Assembly: GCF_029633865.1 (NCBI RefSeq)
Contig: NC_079219.1
Location: 12,211,420 to 12,275,419 of the forward strand
DNA: 64,000 nt
Reading direction: 5' to 3'
DNA from: Lampris incognitus
Taxonomy: Eukaryota > Chordata > Actinopteri > Lampriformes > Lampridae
Shown here: piece by piece, positions 10,086 to 21,000 of the stretch
Numbering within the stretch: the stretch's first letter is position 1
Layout of the letters: each line of letters begins with the position of its first letter
Position numbers and translations under genes: made by a program
Notes under the pieces: generated by a model
Database searches by the model: none
The model's input: the letters and a program-made list of their open reading frames with translations, nothing else
What the model was told of the DNA's origin: nothing

Positions 10086-12405
10086 TGGACTAAAGCTAAC
10101 GCAGGCAATCTAATGTATCACAAGCGTCATCAAACTGTACCACAACACTGTCGAACAGCAGTATTGATTGTCTGTCGACCAGCTCAGCATCACACTGGCA
10201 TGATGGTTCAGTCCGTCTCCCTGCTGGAGTTGTTTCCGAATCCCACGTGTCTGCCACTGTATCAGTGTACATGTGACCCAGGCGAAAAGATTCCTGCAGC
10301 GGTGTACAGAGACTGTCTCCCACCATGGGAAAGATGCCAGGCAGTATTATGTAACCTGACTCCGTGGTCCAGATGGATAAAATAACTTTGTTACAAAGAA
10401 AAAGTCGTGGCTGTCCGCTTGAAATATTGACCGATAATCCTCGATATGCATCTGTTGTTTTCCAAAATGGATGCAAAACATTTCAGAATGAAACACTTCG
10501 ATTTAAAGTTAAGTCAAGCGGTGTGGTCGCGTTTCCCCAACGGCTCACACCTCTTGTCTCAATTTGATTTCTATGAAATCGTTCACGTGACCTTTACGAC
10601 GGGGTTTCTTTGAAATCTCTCGCCGAATTCCCTGTCATAACCCTCCACCAGGATAAGTAATCATATTGGTTTATTGAATGGTGGCCGTGATTTGCATCAC
10701 CATATGTGCTTAGGTTGAGAATGCAAAACTCTGAAGTCCGATAACTGTAGCATATAATTTAATTATTTTCTCTTTGTTTGCCTCATGCTCTTTTCATAGG
10801 GGTGCCTACTGACCCCTGTACATCACAGCTAATGAAACCGGCTCTTACTCAATGGGCCCCTTACTAGGGGAAAAGAAAACTTCATACTATGTAAAACCAA
10901 CAACTTTGTTTTTTATCTATGTATATGAAACCACTGATGTGTAACAAATTACGTCTTCTTCCTTCAGAGAAATGATTTAAGTAAGCCCTGATACAAATTG
11001 TGTGACTAATCAGGTATTTCAGTCATGAGTCACAGCTATGGATCGAAAAGTTCCATCCGCTGCTGTGACTTTCTCTGTGCCCTTTGAAATGGTGCTTATT
11101 TATAGACGGTGATTAGATGTAAACCAAATCGTCCCAATAGAAAGCAAGTTTTAGATTTTTGTAAGCCACCCGATCGTAGAATATCAACGTTTCGCACCCG
11201 GTTTCCCCCTCCGCGCCATTGTTGGAGTACCTTCAATTTTGAAACGGTTATGGCGTGAGGCGGGCAAATGGGTTGTGAATGGCCTCTCCCAGGTGCCATC
11301 ACTGTTACTGGATGACTGCTGAAAGTTCACAAAAAAAGGTTATGATGCAACCACCTTAAAACATTGCTTGCCGTACAGTTTTGTTTCCTTTGTTTTATTC
11401 CAGCAGAAGCCTCGTTGGTTAAGTTGTGCAAAAAGACTCCAGAAGATTCTTTTGGCTACGCCATTGACTTAGACCTCGTACATGGAAATAACTTAAAAAC
11501 AGAAGAAAAGAACACGTGTTGTATATTTCAATCAAAAATATACGCTGCCCGGTTGATGAAGTAAAGCGCTGAGTTCATGACCGTGTGAGCATCTGCTAGC
11601 TTCCTGGCTAATCCCACATGCTTAATCGTTTCAGAGCAGTTGACAAGGGGCATTAAAGTAACAACCAGAGCAAATTAACAGCAGATAAGGATTACACAGT
11701 TAGTTATAATAATCCATGCATTCTTTACTGAAACCTGCACATTTTATTATCTCGCCATTAGATGTAAACGTTAATGGGAGTGCCTCGAGTGATGTGCGTC
11801 CCTGTCGGATCGAGCGCGTCATGCAGTCCAACATTTACCAAGTCAGGATGAAATGTGAGGGAGAGAGAGAATCCTTTAAATGGTCTTAATGGAAAGTACC
11901 GTGCCTAATGTCATGATTTACACACATACACATAGCATTTGCCATAGGTCTTTTTTTTTTTTTTGCTTTTGGTATTAAAAATGAGAAAGTGAATACAATT
12001 CACACTTGGCCCGTTGTGAAGGACATTTAGATGCGAGGCACCAACGACATAATTGGAAGATTTCGCAGCCAGTTAAAATCTAGTCCCAAGTGAATGAAAT
12101 GTAATCTAAAGAAAATCTTGCATTGGAAGTTTTTTTTTTGGTGGGTGGGTGGTTGGGTGGAGGGACTAGGTTTGATTCTTGACTGAGAAACCAGCCTCGA
12201 GTGTCATGAAGGCATTTAACAGTCCACTGATGAATAAACCCATAGTACCGAATGGATCCTGGTTAGGATGTGTTTTAAATCCCTGCGGTTGGTTTCTTCC
12301 AGCTGACGAATGCTGGTTATAAGGTGATGATGATGCGTGTGTGTACTCGCCGGCATGGTCCCCATGATGACCTCCCCTCTCTCCGTCAAACACACTGGAT
12401 GTTCT
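10086..12405. other. Intergenic stretch between nfkbid and the first FXYD gene
   Basis: No exon recognised. Short poly-T tracts occur at 11950-11964. The right part (about 11743-12405) is probably 3' UTR of the minus-strand FXYD gene, with an AATAAA on the minus strand at 11743-11748. Confidence 0.45.
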
Positions 12406-12425
12406 CTACACAGTCTGGGGAGGTA
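12406..12425 (-). CDS. FXYD gene 1 terminal coding exon
   Basis: Acceptor TTATTTTGCAG. With one base carried over it reads VPPQTV then TAG. The short coding part continues into 3' UTR towards 11743. Confidence 0.65.
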
Positions 12426-14601
12426 CTGCAAAATAACCCCCAGCAAGATAGCAAGAAGAGTTAGACAGACAAATAAAACACTCAATCCTCCACTTTTACA
12501 GTGCCATCCAGTAATATGAGACCCAGGGAGGTGTGTGTGTGTATGAGCCTACCTTCTGTCTTTGGAATCTGGGTGCCAGATGAAGTTGAGCTGCACATAG
12601 GAAGAAGAATGAAAGGCACAAGTAAAAATTTATCCATCAGGTATTCATCAGCTGCAATTGTGGATTATTTGCAAACACTTTAAAAAACTGTGGCCACAAC
12701 TTTAGCCATATAGTGTGGGTTGCATTTCGTCAAAGGAGGTGTACACTATGTTGGTTAGAGACCAAGGTGGCAAAGCGTTGAAACCACAGAGTTCTGAGGT
12801 GACTGACAGGCCTAACGGCAGACCAAATGCAGTGATCCTGCAGCTTGTCCTGCTAAAAGAGCTGCTTGTTGTTTCTGAATCGCCATACAAGCGGCATGCC
12901 ATCAGCTAAGGGGAAGAGACAGTGCCCACACACTGCCAACACACACTCAGGGAGCACAGCGCTTTAATGCAGACCCAATCAAGTGTTTCTCAGGTCCATA
13001 TAGGACAATACAGAGCGTAACCAAACAGTATGCTAAACATTTTTCTGTCACTTTATCTTACGACTAAGCTCCGGAATATGTTGGCAGTGATTCGGGGTTG
13101 TATATGGGGAGGGGGTACAGGGGTACATTCGTAAAGAAGCATCCAGGGAAAGGCAGGGTTGTGGTATTTGGGGAGCATTTTATCTTAGTATTAGTTGAAA
13201 TATTGGAAAAATCTTGTCCTGTTTGACTGAGTCTCCTCCTCAAAAGTCAGATTCATACAGCATGCACAGGTGCATCATCCACCAAGCCTTGTGCAAACTC
13301 TTACTTGGATGAGGATTTTACACATTTTGTGAATTTTTTACCTAAGGAATGACACATTACAATGGTTACAAAGGTAAAGATGTGAGCATATATTTCCCCT
13401 AAGGGGTAAAGGCAAGAGGGGAAAAAAGGTGTGAACTTACTTAGGGCTATTAAAATGCCAGAGACGAACATGATTATAGCAAGGATCACCCCTATGGTCC
13501 GCAGAGTCTCATAATCTGTTAGGGACCCAAAACGGCAGTTTAACATTGGACTTACTCATCAAAAATAAACCATTAGATCTTGCACAACCAGTCAGAAGGG
13601 AAAAACGAAATAAATGCGTCAATGAAACGAATGCCATTGGAACATCTTACCGTAATCAAAGTCACTCTGGTCTGGCAACAGTCCCTCTGCAAAGAGAGCC
13701 ACTCGTTAAGCGTCACGGAAAGGAAAGCACGGCGCATGCGCACAGATCTGCGCCACTCCCGACCGGCTCCGATTTTAAACCTCATTAAAAGGATGTTTCA
13801 CTTAGCAAAAAAAAAAAAGTTCGTTGTGACCAAACTTTGAAATTTGATTTCTTGATATTTAATTTTTTTTTATGTCCCATGCTGTATTGTTCTGTATTGT
13901 TTATAATTGGTTTATATGTGTGTGTATGTGTGTATGCATATGACGGTTTTCTCTTTGTAATGTTTTGAATCGGATTTGAATAAAGTTTTGTTAAAAAAAA
14001 CATAATTGAAAGGGCCACACCCGCGTTGCTGCATCTGTTAGCCCGTTATAAACATGTGCTTTACCCGACCACTCCCCAAAGCATAACTGTTTGTTTTTTC
14101 GACTTGAGAAATTAAACCTGAGTGTATTTTCGCATGTCCAGGGTGATGAATCCGCCACAGGTTATCACTAAATCATGGACGTTTGAATTTCGTTTGTAAA
14201 ACTTTTTTCTTTCCCTCCGCGGACCATTTTCTCAAGTCATCGTGTGGTCTTATGGCGCCGCTGTAACGTGGCGCCTTGGACAAATAGAGGCGCCAAAACT
14301 GTTCAGCGATACGTCGGGCAGGTCTCGGGTCTCCGCATGCTGTCAGAACCGACGCCTAAAAAAAACCAACAAAAACAAAACTAAAAACTACGCGACTTGT
14401 TGTACATAAATGGAAAAATACGTGCAAAAACACGGGTAGGGGCCTCTTCCGCTGATCGTGTCAAGTCAGTTTTATTTGTATAGCCCCAATATCACAAATT
14501 AGCCCCTTGGGCTTTACAGCAACACAGCATCCTGTCCTTAGCCCCCCCTCATCGGATTGGGTGACAGTTATCTCGTCATCGTTTGTCTTACCGAACCTCA
14601 T
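12406..14601 (-). CDS. FXYD-family ion-transport regulator, gene 1 (FXYD7-like)
   Basis: Minus-strand gene for a small single-pass membrane protein that binds Na,K-ATPase alpha subunits and tunes pump kinetics. Exons with matching phases: 14592-14601 (tentative), 13651-13686, 13441-13515, 13305-13341, 12553-12590, 12406-12425. The ectodomain ends SDFDYDYETLR, with the signature F-D-Y-D; the membrane helix is VILAIIMFVSGILIALS; the cytosolic tail starts KKFTKC and ends PPQTV. The sequence around the helix is closest, as far as I can recall, to FXYD7. The proposed start exon leaves no signal peptide, as in mammalian FXYD7, but is weakly supported; a longer N-terminal exon could have been missed. 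It lies head-to-tail with a second FXYD gene on the same strand. Confidence 0.8.
12553..12590 (-). CDS. FXYD gene 1 tail exon, 38 nt
   Basis: Excellent acceptor (CTTCTTCCTATGTGCAG) and donor GTAGGC. Reads STSSGTQIPKTE, a Ser/Thr-rich cytosolic tail. Phase 2 in, phase 1 out fits both neighbours. Confidence 0.75.
13305..13341 (-). CDS. FXYD gene 1 juxtamembrane exon, 37 nt
   Basis: Acceptor CATTCCTTAG, donor GTAAGAG. Completes the Ser after the helix and encodes KKFTKCVKSSS, the basic cysteine-containing stop-transfer segment typical of FXYD proteins. Confidence 0.85.
13441..13515 (-). CDS. FXYD gene 1 transmembrane exon, 75 nt
   Basis: Acceptor CCTAACAG, donor GTAAGT. Encodes YETLRTIGVILAIIMFVSG and ILIAL. 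Same length and phases as the transmembrane exon of gene 2 at 17989-18063, showing paralogy. Confidence 0.92.
13651..13686 (-). CDS. FXYD gene 1 ectodomain exon, 36 nt
   Basis: Acceptor CTCTTTGCAG, donor GTAAGA. Encodes GLLPDQSDFDY, joining to D-Y-E-T-L-R to form the FXYD motif. Phase 1 on both sides. Confidence 0.85.
13860..14004 (+). repeat. Retroposon 3' tail with poly(A)
   Basis: GTATTGTTCTGTATTGTTTA, a TG-rich run, AATAAA at 13980 and a short A-tract resemble the 3' end of a LINE or processed transcript inserted in the intron. Family not assigned. Confidence 0.35.
14460..14535 (+). repeat. Dispersed fish repeat (TTTTATTTGTATAGCCC type)
   Basis: Shares TCAAGTCAGTTTTATTTGTA and CAATATCACAAATTA with the copy at 25876-25965; a common fish retroposon end fragment. 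Confidence 0.6.
14592..14601 (-). CDS. Possible FXYD gene 1 start exon (ATG plus three codons)
   Basis: Minus-strand ATG AGG TTC G followed by donor GTAAGAC in a CpG-rich block. The one-base overhang fits the next exon exactly (giving M-R-F-E-G-L). Only the phase, donor and CpG context support it. Confidence 0.3.
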
Positions 14602-15124
14602 CTAACTGGGCGAAACCTGCTGCTCGTCCGGTCTAACGAGAGGCTCACGCGTTTCTCCCCCGGGCGCGAGAATTTACTTTATGGTCAACGCAGCATCCTC
14701 CAAAAAAAAAACAAAAAAAAACAGAAAAACTAAAAAAACAGGTGGTGTTTTCTAGTGACCATTTAGGTGGAGTATAATAACGTTCGGGATTTGTAGAGGA
14801 ACGTTTCCGGTACGATCGCCTGGGGTAGCTTGTCCACTGAGATGGCAGGTAGCCCATCACTGCGGTGGGCACGGCACACATCCCGCGCAGCGCTAATGCG
14901 GCTGCTGAACCTCCACTTTCGGTTTTGGCTTAGTTGGCGATTCCGGGCTCCCCTGACTCTGCTCCTGCGTCTTCTAGGAATAGACACCCGTCAGCATGAA
15001 AGAAACCTCTTCTCCGCTTATTTTCACTGGGACACACCCGTCCACTCACAAGAGTTTATTGAAAAACCTCAAAAAAAAATTTTTTTTCATTGTGTGTCAA
15101 AAATAGAGAAAAAATAAAACGAGA

Positions 15125-15262
15125 AATGGGCCCTGTGATGGCCTGGCGGCCTGTCCAGGGTGGCTCCTCGCCTGCCGCCCAGTGACTGCTGGGATAGGCT
15201 CCAGCATCCCGCGACCCTAATTAGGATAAGCGTCTTGGATAATGGATGGATAATGGATGACA
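15125..15262 (+). repeat. 3' fragment of SINE-like repeat B
   Basis: GCCTGGCGGCCTGTCCAGGG, GACTGCTGGGATAGGCTCCA and a GGATAATGGATGGA tail match the 3' part of the copies at 21361-21727 and 28413-28806. Confidence 0.8.
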
Positions 15263-15487
15263 CACCGCTTCATAAGAAATCAATTAACGAAGTAAACCGT
15301 TGTTAATGGTAACAGATCTCTTACCCCCCCCCCATTGATCTAGTCCAAATAGACTAACGCGTCCAGTAGCGTTAGTCTCTTTTAAGCAACTTGTCAAACT
15401 TAAAAGTTGCATATTGTTGCCTGCTTCTTTTCTTTTTCTTTTTTTTGGTCCATGTGATTCCCACCAGGTACCTACCTCCCGTGGTAG

Positions 15488-15615
15488 TCATGGCTGCAGT
15501 GTAGAGATGCTGCCTCCTCGTTTCTCCAAAGTACTACGCTTATCTTGCGAGATGCAGGTGCAGGATGGAGATACGGGGCTCACTGGCTGCATGGGCAGAA
15601 CTGCGTCTTTATCTG
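15488..15615 (-). other. Possible terminal exon of unknown identity
   Basis: Acceptor TTTTCTTTTGTAG is followed by 42 open codons (DKDAVLPMQPVSPVSPS, then a Ser/Lys/Arg-rich end STLEKRGGSISTLQP) and TGA. Its phase could accept the FXYD gene 2 membrane exon, but the normal basic juxtamembrane segment would be absent. It may be chance. Confidence 0.2.
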
Positions 15616-17112
15616 CTACAAAAGAAAAGAACCCCCTAGTGGCACAAACGAGGTACTGCGAGAGTGAGTGCAGCAATCCAGCCTGTGGGAATTCCCGTAG
15701 TGGCCGGCTGTCAGGCAATGCGGATGGGATCCCTTCTCCCGTCACGCCACGTTTGTCACTCCGCATGCGGCACACAGACGCCATATGGCCCAGCGGCAGA
15801 TGGCATACTCCGCTTGTGGGGCTATCTGTCAAACATGTCTTGTTCGTGAGGGGTGTATGTTTTTACCTCGCCATTGGTTGCTCTGAATGCTATTAGTTTA
15901 GGAATTTCAGCTTGGGTAAATACACTTCGGAGAATGATTGTGCCTACTTGTGCACTCCTCATAAAACAGGTTAATAGGAACTGGTTGAAATTGATTTTAA
16001 GTGGACTGCAACACAGTCCAGCAGCCATCTTAGAAGGAAAATACATATTGCACCAGCATCTTATTAACTCCTGCATCCCCCTGCCCTTACCCCCTCCATG
16101 AAGAGAATATAGCATAGCTCCCCATATTTTGGCACTTTTATCAGCTAATTTGTCTTGCATCCTTAATGAACCTTTCCAGTGTTTTTACCCAGAAAATATT
16201 TTCGGGAAAAACACAGGGTCCATGTTGCCATGTTTAATGGGGCATCAGCGTGATGCTCCAAAGTGTATAATGCAGCGGAGCGCTTCACAACCCGTGGCAG
16301 GGAAAACAAAATAAGAAAACCCACCAAGCAACTTGGGTTTACCTTTAATGCATCATTTCATTTGAAAATTAAGAAGAAAAAAAAACAGTATCACTGCAAT
16401 ATAAAATCGCCAAGAGCACAGTAGCAGGATGAAATTGTAAGACACTTCAAGAGTTATTCGGGGTACAGACAGTCCTGGCAGTCTTCAATTCTTATCAGGT
16501 CATTTGCTGCCCTCCACTGGCCAGAGTCAGTATCACTATAAGAAGGAGGAGAGGGCTCTTAAGTGGACTTGTTTCGAGACAGCTGCCTCAGATTCAGACA
16601 GGAGCCAATGCATTAGAATCATGAATTTTTCCAGGTGCTCACCTGATGTTCACCCACTTACTCAGCTGCAGAGAGAATCGGAGATTAGATTAAACTCTGC
16701 TGTCCGTTCTCATGGAAATTTGTTTTGCATCACATGTTCCAACAACAATTAAGACAAACAACATGCAGTATACTCACTCAGCAGCATGTAATGAGGCCAT
16801 GAATGTGAAAATAAGAGATAAAATAGGACACTGCCACTTACTGCTCAACGTTTTAACCCATTGCAACACAAAAGTAACTTAAATAGTGTGTCTCAAGGAG
16901 TTTAGAAAACATACAAAACCCCCTGTACAGTCAAAGGCTTGTTATTGCACGGTGATGATCATTTTGAAATCATAAACATGTGGATTTTGAGATGCCCATG
17001 CTTAATTAGGCTATTGAAAATACAGTGTGGCTGAATGTGAGAGGAAAAGGTCCATACCCCCTTGGAACTCCTGCTTCTGCATCAGGACCTCTGGGCCTGA
17101 GGGAAAATATTA

Positions 17113-17185
17113 TGGTAAATGGACTGCATTTATATAACGCTTTTCTAGTCTACCGACCACTCAAAGTGCTTAAGCTCTCAGGAAC
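17113..17185 (+). repeat. Common teleost repeat fragment
   Basis: ATGGACTGCATTTATATAAC followed by CTTTTCTAGTCTACCGACC is a widespread fish retroposon end. Confidence 0.55.
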
Positions 17186-17519
17186 TATCCCCTGGGATTA
17201 TGTTATCAAAACTTTAAAGGCTTTTTTTTTTTTTTTTTACAAATGTCAAGGGTCAGATGTGTTTTCCGGGATTTTTGCCAACTTTACCTTGTTTTGTCAC
17301 TCTTTGAGCAGGTACATTTTCGGCCTGTAGTGGGGAAAATAAATCAGGGCATTATTTATCCCAACAGGGCAGTTCTAAATGAAAATGTGGTTAAAAAGGA
17401 ATTATTTGGGTCTACAAGTGTACGAACTAATGGTTGTTGTAACATAACATGTTCACCAGCTGCTACATTTGACATCCAACTTCTTGAAAATAGCCTTAAA
17501 ATGACATTGGACCTTTAAC

Positions 17520-17543
17520 ATTAGATGCAAGCTTGCATCTAAT
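17520..17543. repeat. Perfect 24-bp palindrome
   Basis: The sequence is identical to its reverse complement, centred on AAGCTT, between the A at 17520 and the T at 17543. Confidence 0.85.
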
Positions 17544-17988
17544 ATTAAACCGTGTACACGTACACACATAACACACGCACACACAAAAAGAGGCATTTGG
17601 GACACCCAGAGGTCCACTCTGTCATCATGATCATGACTGGCAGGAAGTGAAGGTCGGTTTGTGGGGTGGAGGTCTGCGATTACTGATTCATTGCTTGGTT
17701 TTGGTTAAAGGGCTACCACCAGAATTAAAGGCACTGATTTAAAGTATCGACAGGAGAAAGATGATGCTCTTAAGGGCACTGCTGGGTGGGGATGAGCAGG
17801 AGTTTGAAGCGTGAGGGAAATTGACCGCTGTAATTGTGCATGATGCATGTCCACATCTGAGACGAGCAGGACTTTGTAATCCTTTTCAGAAATTGGTAAC
17901 AGCATGAGAATGACTTAGACAACAAGGGGATCATAATTATAATGACAGTACATGGATATTGTGCACTTTAACCTGATGAAATACTTAC

Positions 17989-18063
17989 TGACGATGAGGG
18001 CAATACCCATGAGGAAGAGTACCACGGCAAAAACCAGCCCGCCGATTCTTAGAGATTCATAAT
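17989..18063 (-). CDS. FXYD gene 2 transmembrane exon
   Basis: Acceptor CTTTTCAG, donor GTAAGT. Encodes [19 protein letters not shown] and IALIV; 75 nt, phase 1 at both ends, as in gene 1. Confidence 0.93.
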
Positions 18064-21000
18064 CTGAAAAGGAACCAATCAATTTAAAATTATTGCAGAG
18101 GTGTATGGACTGTGGATTTAATGATAATAGTTATAATACATTTTATTTGTATAGCGCTTTTCAAGGTACACAAAGACACTTTACATAAGATTAAATAAAC
18201 ATAAAAACAATACACCCAAAACATGTAACACATAACAGTTATCACACATGAAAAGCAATTCTAAAAAGGTAAGTTTTGATTAACGATTTGAACGTGGACA
18301 GATCAGTACAGTCCCTGATGTGTTTTGGGAGGTGATTCCAGAGGGAGGGGGCAGCTATGGAGAAGGCTCTGTCACCCCAGGTCCTGTGCTTGGTCCTGTG
18401 TGGTGGAGACAGGAGGTTGGCATCGGAGGAGTGAAGGCTGAAGGAAGGAGTATGGTAGTGGAGCAGGTTCGTGAGGTAGCAGACAGCCTGGTTATGGAGG
18501 GCTTTGTGAGTGAGAAGAAGGACTTTAATGTCCTACATGATGGACAATGGACTTTTGTGGGGCAGGGAGCTAGTGGAGGTTCTGGAGGACAGGGGTGATG
18601 TGGCCACGGGAGTAGGTAAGCAGGTGAGCAGCAGGGTTCTGGATGTACAGGAGTTTGTTTAGGACTTCGGATGATGAGCCGTAGAGAATGCTGTTGCAGT
18701 AGTCAATTCTAGATGTGACGAAAGCATGGATCAAAGTTTTGGCAGCAGAGAAGGAGAGTTAAGGGCAGAGATGAGCTATGTTTTTTTCGGTGGAAAAAGG
18801 CAGCTCTAGTGATTTGACTGACGTGGTGTTGAAAGGAGGTTGCTGTCGAAAATGATTCCGAGGTTCCGGATGTGTGGGGAGGGAGACAGAGTGGAGTTAT
18901 CGATGGTGAGGAAAACGTGGTCAGTGGTCTTGACCACTGATCATGTCAGATTTATCACAAATTAATGTGAGGAAGTTGGCTTGCATCCATGATTTAATTT
19001 CAGAGAGACGGTCAGACTAGAGTAAGTTGGAGTGGTGATGGATTTAGTGGAAATGTAGAGCTGGATGTCATCTGCATATCAATAGAACTGGAGACCATGA
19101 TGGTGTATGATGTTACCAAGGTGGAGGATGTAAAGGATGAACAGGAGAGGATCAAGCACTGAACCCTGGGGGATGCCTTGGGACAGGGGGACGGTGAAGG
19201 ATGTGCAGTTGTTGATGCTGATGAACTATTGTTTTTGATATTTTACTTTAGCCAGGAGACAGCAGTACCAGTGATGTTGAGGGAAGATTCAAGGCGGGAG
19301 AGTATGGCGTGGTTGATGGTGTCCAAAGCTGCAGTGGGGTCAAGGAGGATTAGAATGTTGAGGTGGCCAGAGTGAGGAGTGGAGGTCAGCGTTGGTGACT
19401 TTAAGGAGGGCTGTTTCTCTGCTGTGCTGTGAGCGGAAACCAGATTGAAATGGTTCAAACAGGTCGGTGGAGATGAGGTGAGCTTTGATTTGGGAGACGA
19501 CAACACATTCCGTTATTTTCGACAGAAAGGGGAAATTGGAGATGGGACAGAAGTTGCTCATAAGATCAGGGTTGAGTCCAGGCTTTTTGAGAATGGGGGT
19601 GACAGCAGCCAGTTTAAATGTATGGGGGACTGAGCCAGAGCTGAAGGAGGAGTTAATGATTTCTGTGATGAATGAGGAAATAGGTGGGAGACCGTCCTTA
19701 ACAAGATTGGATGGGATAGGATCCAGAAGACAAGTGGAGCTTCTCATTCCTACCATGAGGTTGGACAGCTCCATTTGGGACACGGGGGAGAACTTTGACA
19801 GGGGCTGAGTGGTAAAGAGGGGAGGGGGTGGAGGTGGTCAGGTTGCTGTAGATAGTGTCAATTTTAGATTGGAAAAATGAAAGGGAATAGTTGCACTTGT
19901 TAACTGTGAAGGGACTGGAGGTATTTCACCGGATTTGAGAAGTTTTGTTTTTTCTATTGTAGAAGAGAGAACCTTGGGTTCGTGGAGCCAGAGTATGAGG
20001 TGTGAGTAGTAGGTTGACCGGGCTGTGATGAGAGCATCTTTGTATTGTTGAAGGTAGTCTGAGTAGGCTTGGAGATGCACTGTTAAACCAGTTGTCTTAG
20101 AGATTCTATCAAGCTGGCGCTTACAGGATTTCATTTGATGGAGTTCAGGAGTATACCAGGGAACTGAGTGTGTGAATGAGACTATTTTGGTTTTAATTGG
20201 GGCCAGCTGATCAAGGCAGGAGGAGAGTATGTCATTATAATACAGGGCTTTATATGTCCACTAAGCCCACTTCCACTCTCCCCTCAAGAACCCTCACTGC
20301 TTGTCTACATGATAGACAGATATGGATGACTAACAATTATCTGAAATTCAACAGCACTAAAACTGAGCTACTCTTCATTGGCACTAAACCTACACTCTCA
20401 AAAACTAATATTTGCTCACTCCCCATTGCTGGAGCCACTATACGTATATCTGTCTCTGCTTAGGCTAAGAGCCTTGGTGTTATCCTAGATAGTACCCATT
20501 CCTTTTCCAGTCATATAAACAATGTCTCCCGGATTGCCTTTTTCCATCTGCGAAACATCTCCAGACTAGGCCCTGTTTTAACACAACACTCCACATAAGT
20601 CTTAGTCAATGCTTTGGTCACATCACACACTGACTACTGCAATGCGATCCTGGCAGGCATCCCCAACAAACTTATTCACCGACTTCAATTCATCCAGAAT
20701 TTTGCAGCACAGATTATTGCACGTTCAAAGTCCACTGACCATGTTTCTCCCCTGTTGATTCAATTACACTGGCTTCCTGTGTCACAGTGGACTAATTTTA
20801 AAATATTATTAACATTCAAAGCTCTTCATAATCTATCCCCTTCTTATCTCACAGACCTCCTTCAAAACGTACACTCCATCTCGCTCCCTGTGGTCTTCAC
20901 CAGCAGGTCTATTGGCGCTACCAGCCATCAACCTCAGCACAATGGGTGCCAGGGCTTTCTCCTATGCTGCACCCAAACTCTGGAACTCCATTCCCCATCA

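Larger units (their letters stand above)
14200..15060. promoter_or_regulatory. CpG-rich block, candidate promoter of FXYD gene 1
   Basis: Locally high CpG (GGCGCCGCTGT, GCGATACGTCGGGC, CCGGGCGCGAG) contrasts with AT-rich surroundings and lies upstream of the minus-strand FXYD exons. A repeat fragment at 14460-14530 sits inside it. Open frames here (for example 14763-14987 on the minus strand) match nothing I recognise. Confidence 0.4.
15263..17988. other. Stretch between the two FXYD transmembrane exons, mostly unexplained
   Basis: The cytosolic-tail exons of FXYD gene 2 should lie here but none could be proved. A spliceable open block is at 15488-15615 (minus). A common repeat fragment (TGGACTGCATTTATATAACG) is at 17113-17185 and a perfect palindrome at 17520-17543. 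Confidence 0.45.

Noticed and set aside
9511..10385. Two overlapping ORFs of 135 and 212 codons on the plus strand
   Set aside because: They run through a tRNA-derived SINE that recurs in reverse at 40670-41108; no protein family match.
14763..15117. Arg-rich ORFs on both strands in the CpG-rich block
   Set aside because: No domain or splice support; the composition explains them.
15414..15896. 160-codon plus-strand ORF
   Set aside because: No recognisable domain; the opposite strand has the better splice signal.
16625..16665. Possible 23-nt minus-strand exon between CTGCAG and GTGAGC
   Set aside because: Its frames give a stop with the phases required by the FXYD membrane exon.
18320..19808. 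Gly-rich plus-strand ORFs
   Set aside because: Antisense of the minus-strand L2; the minus strand carries recognisable RT motifs.
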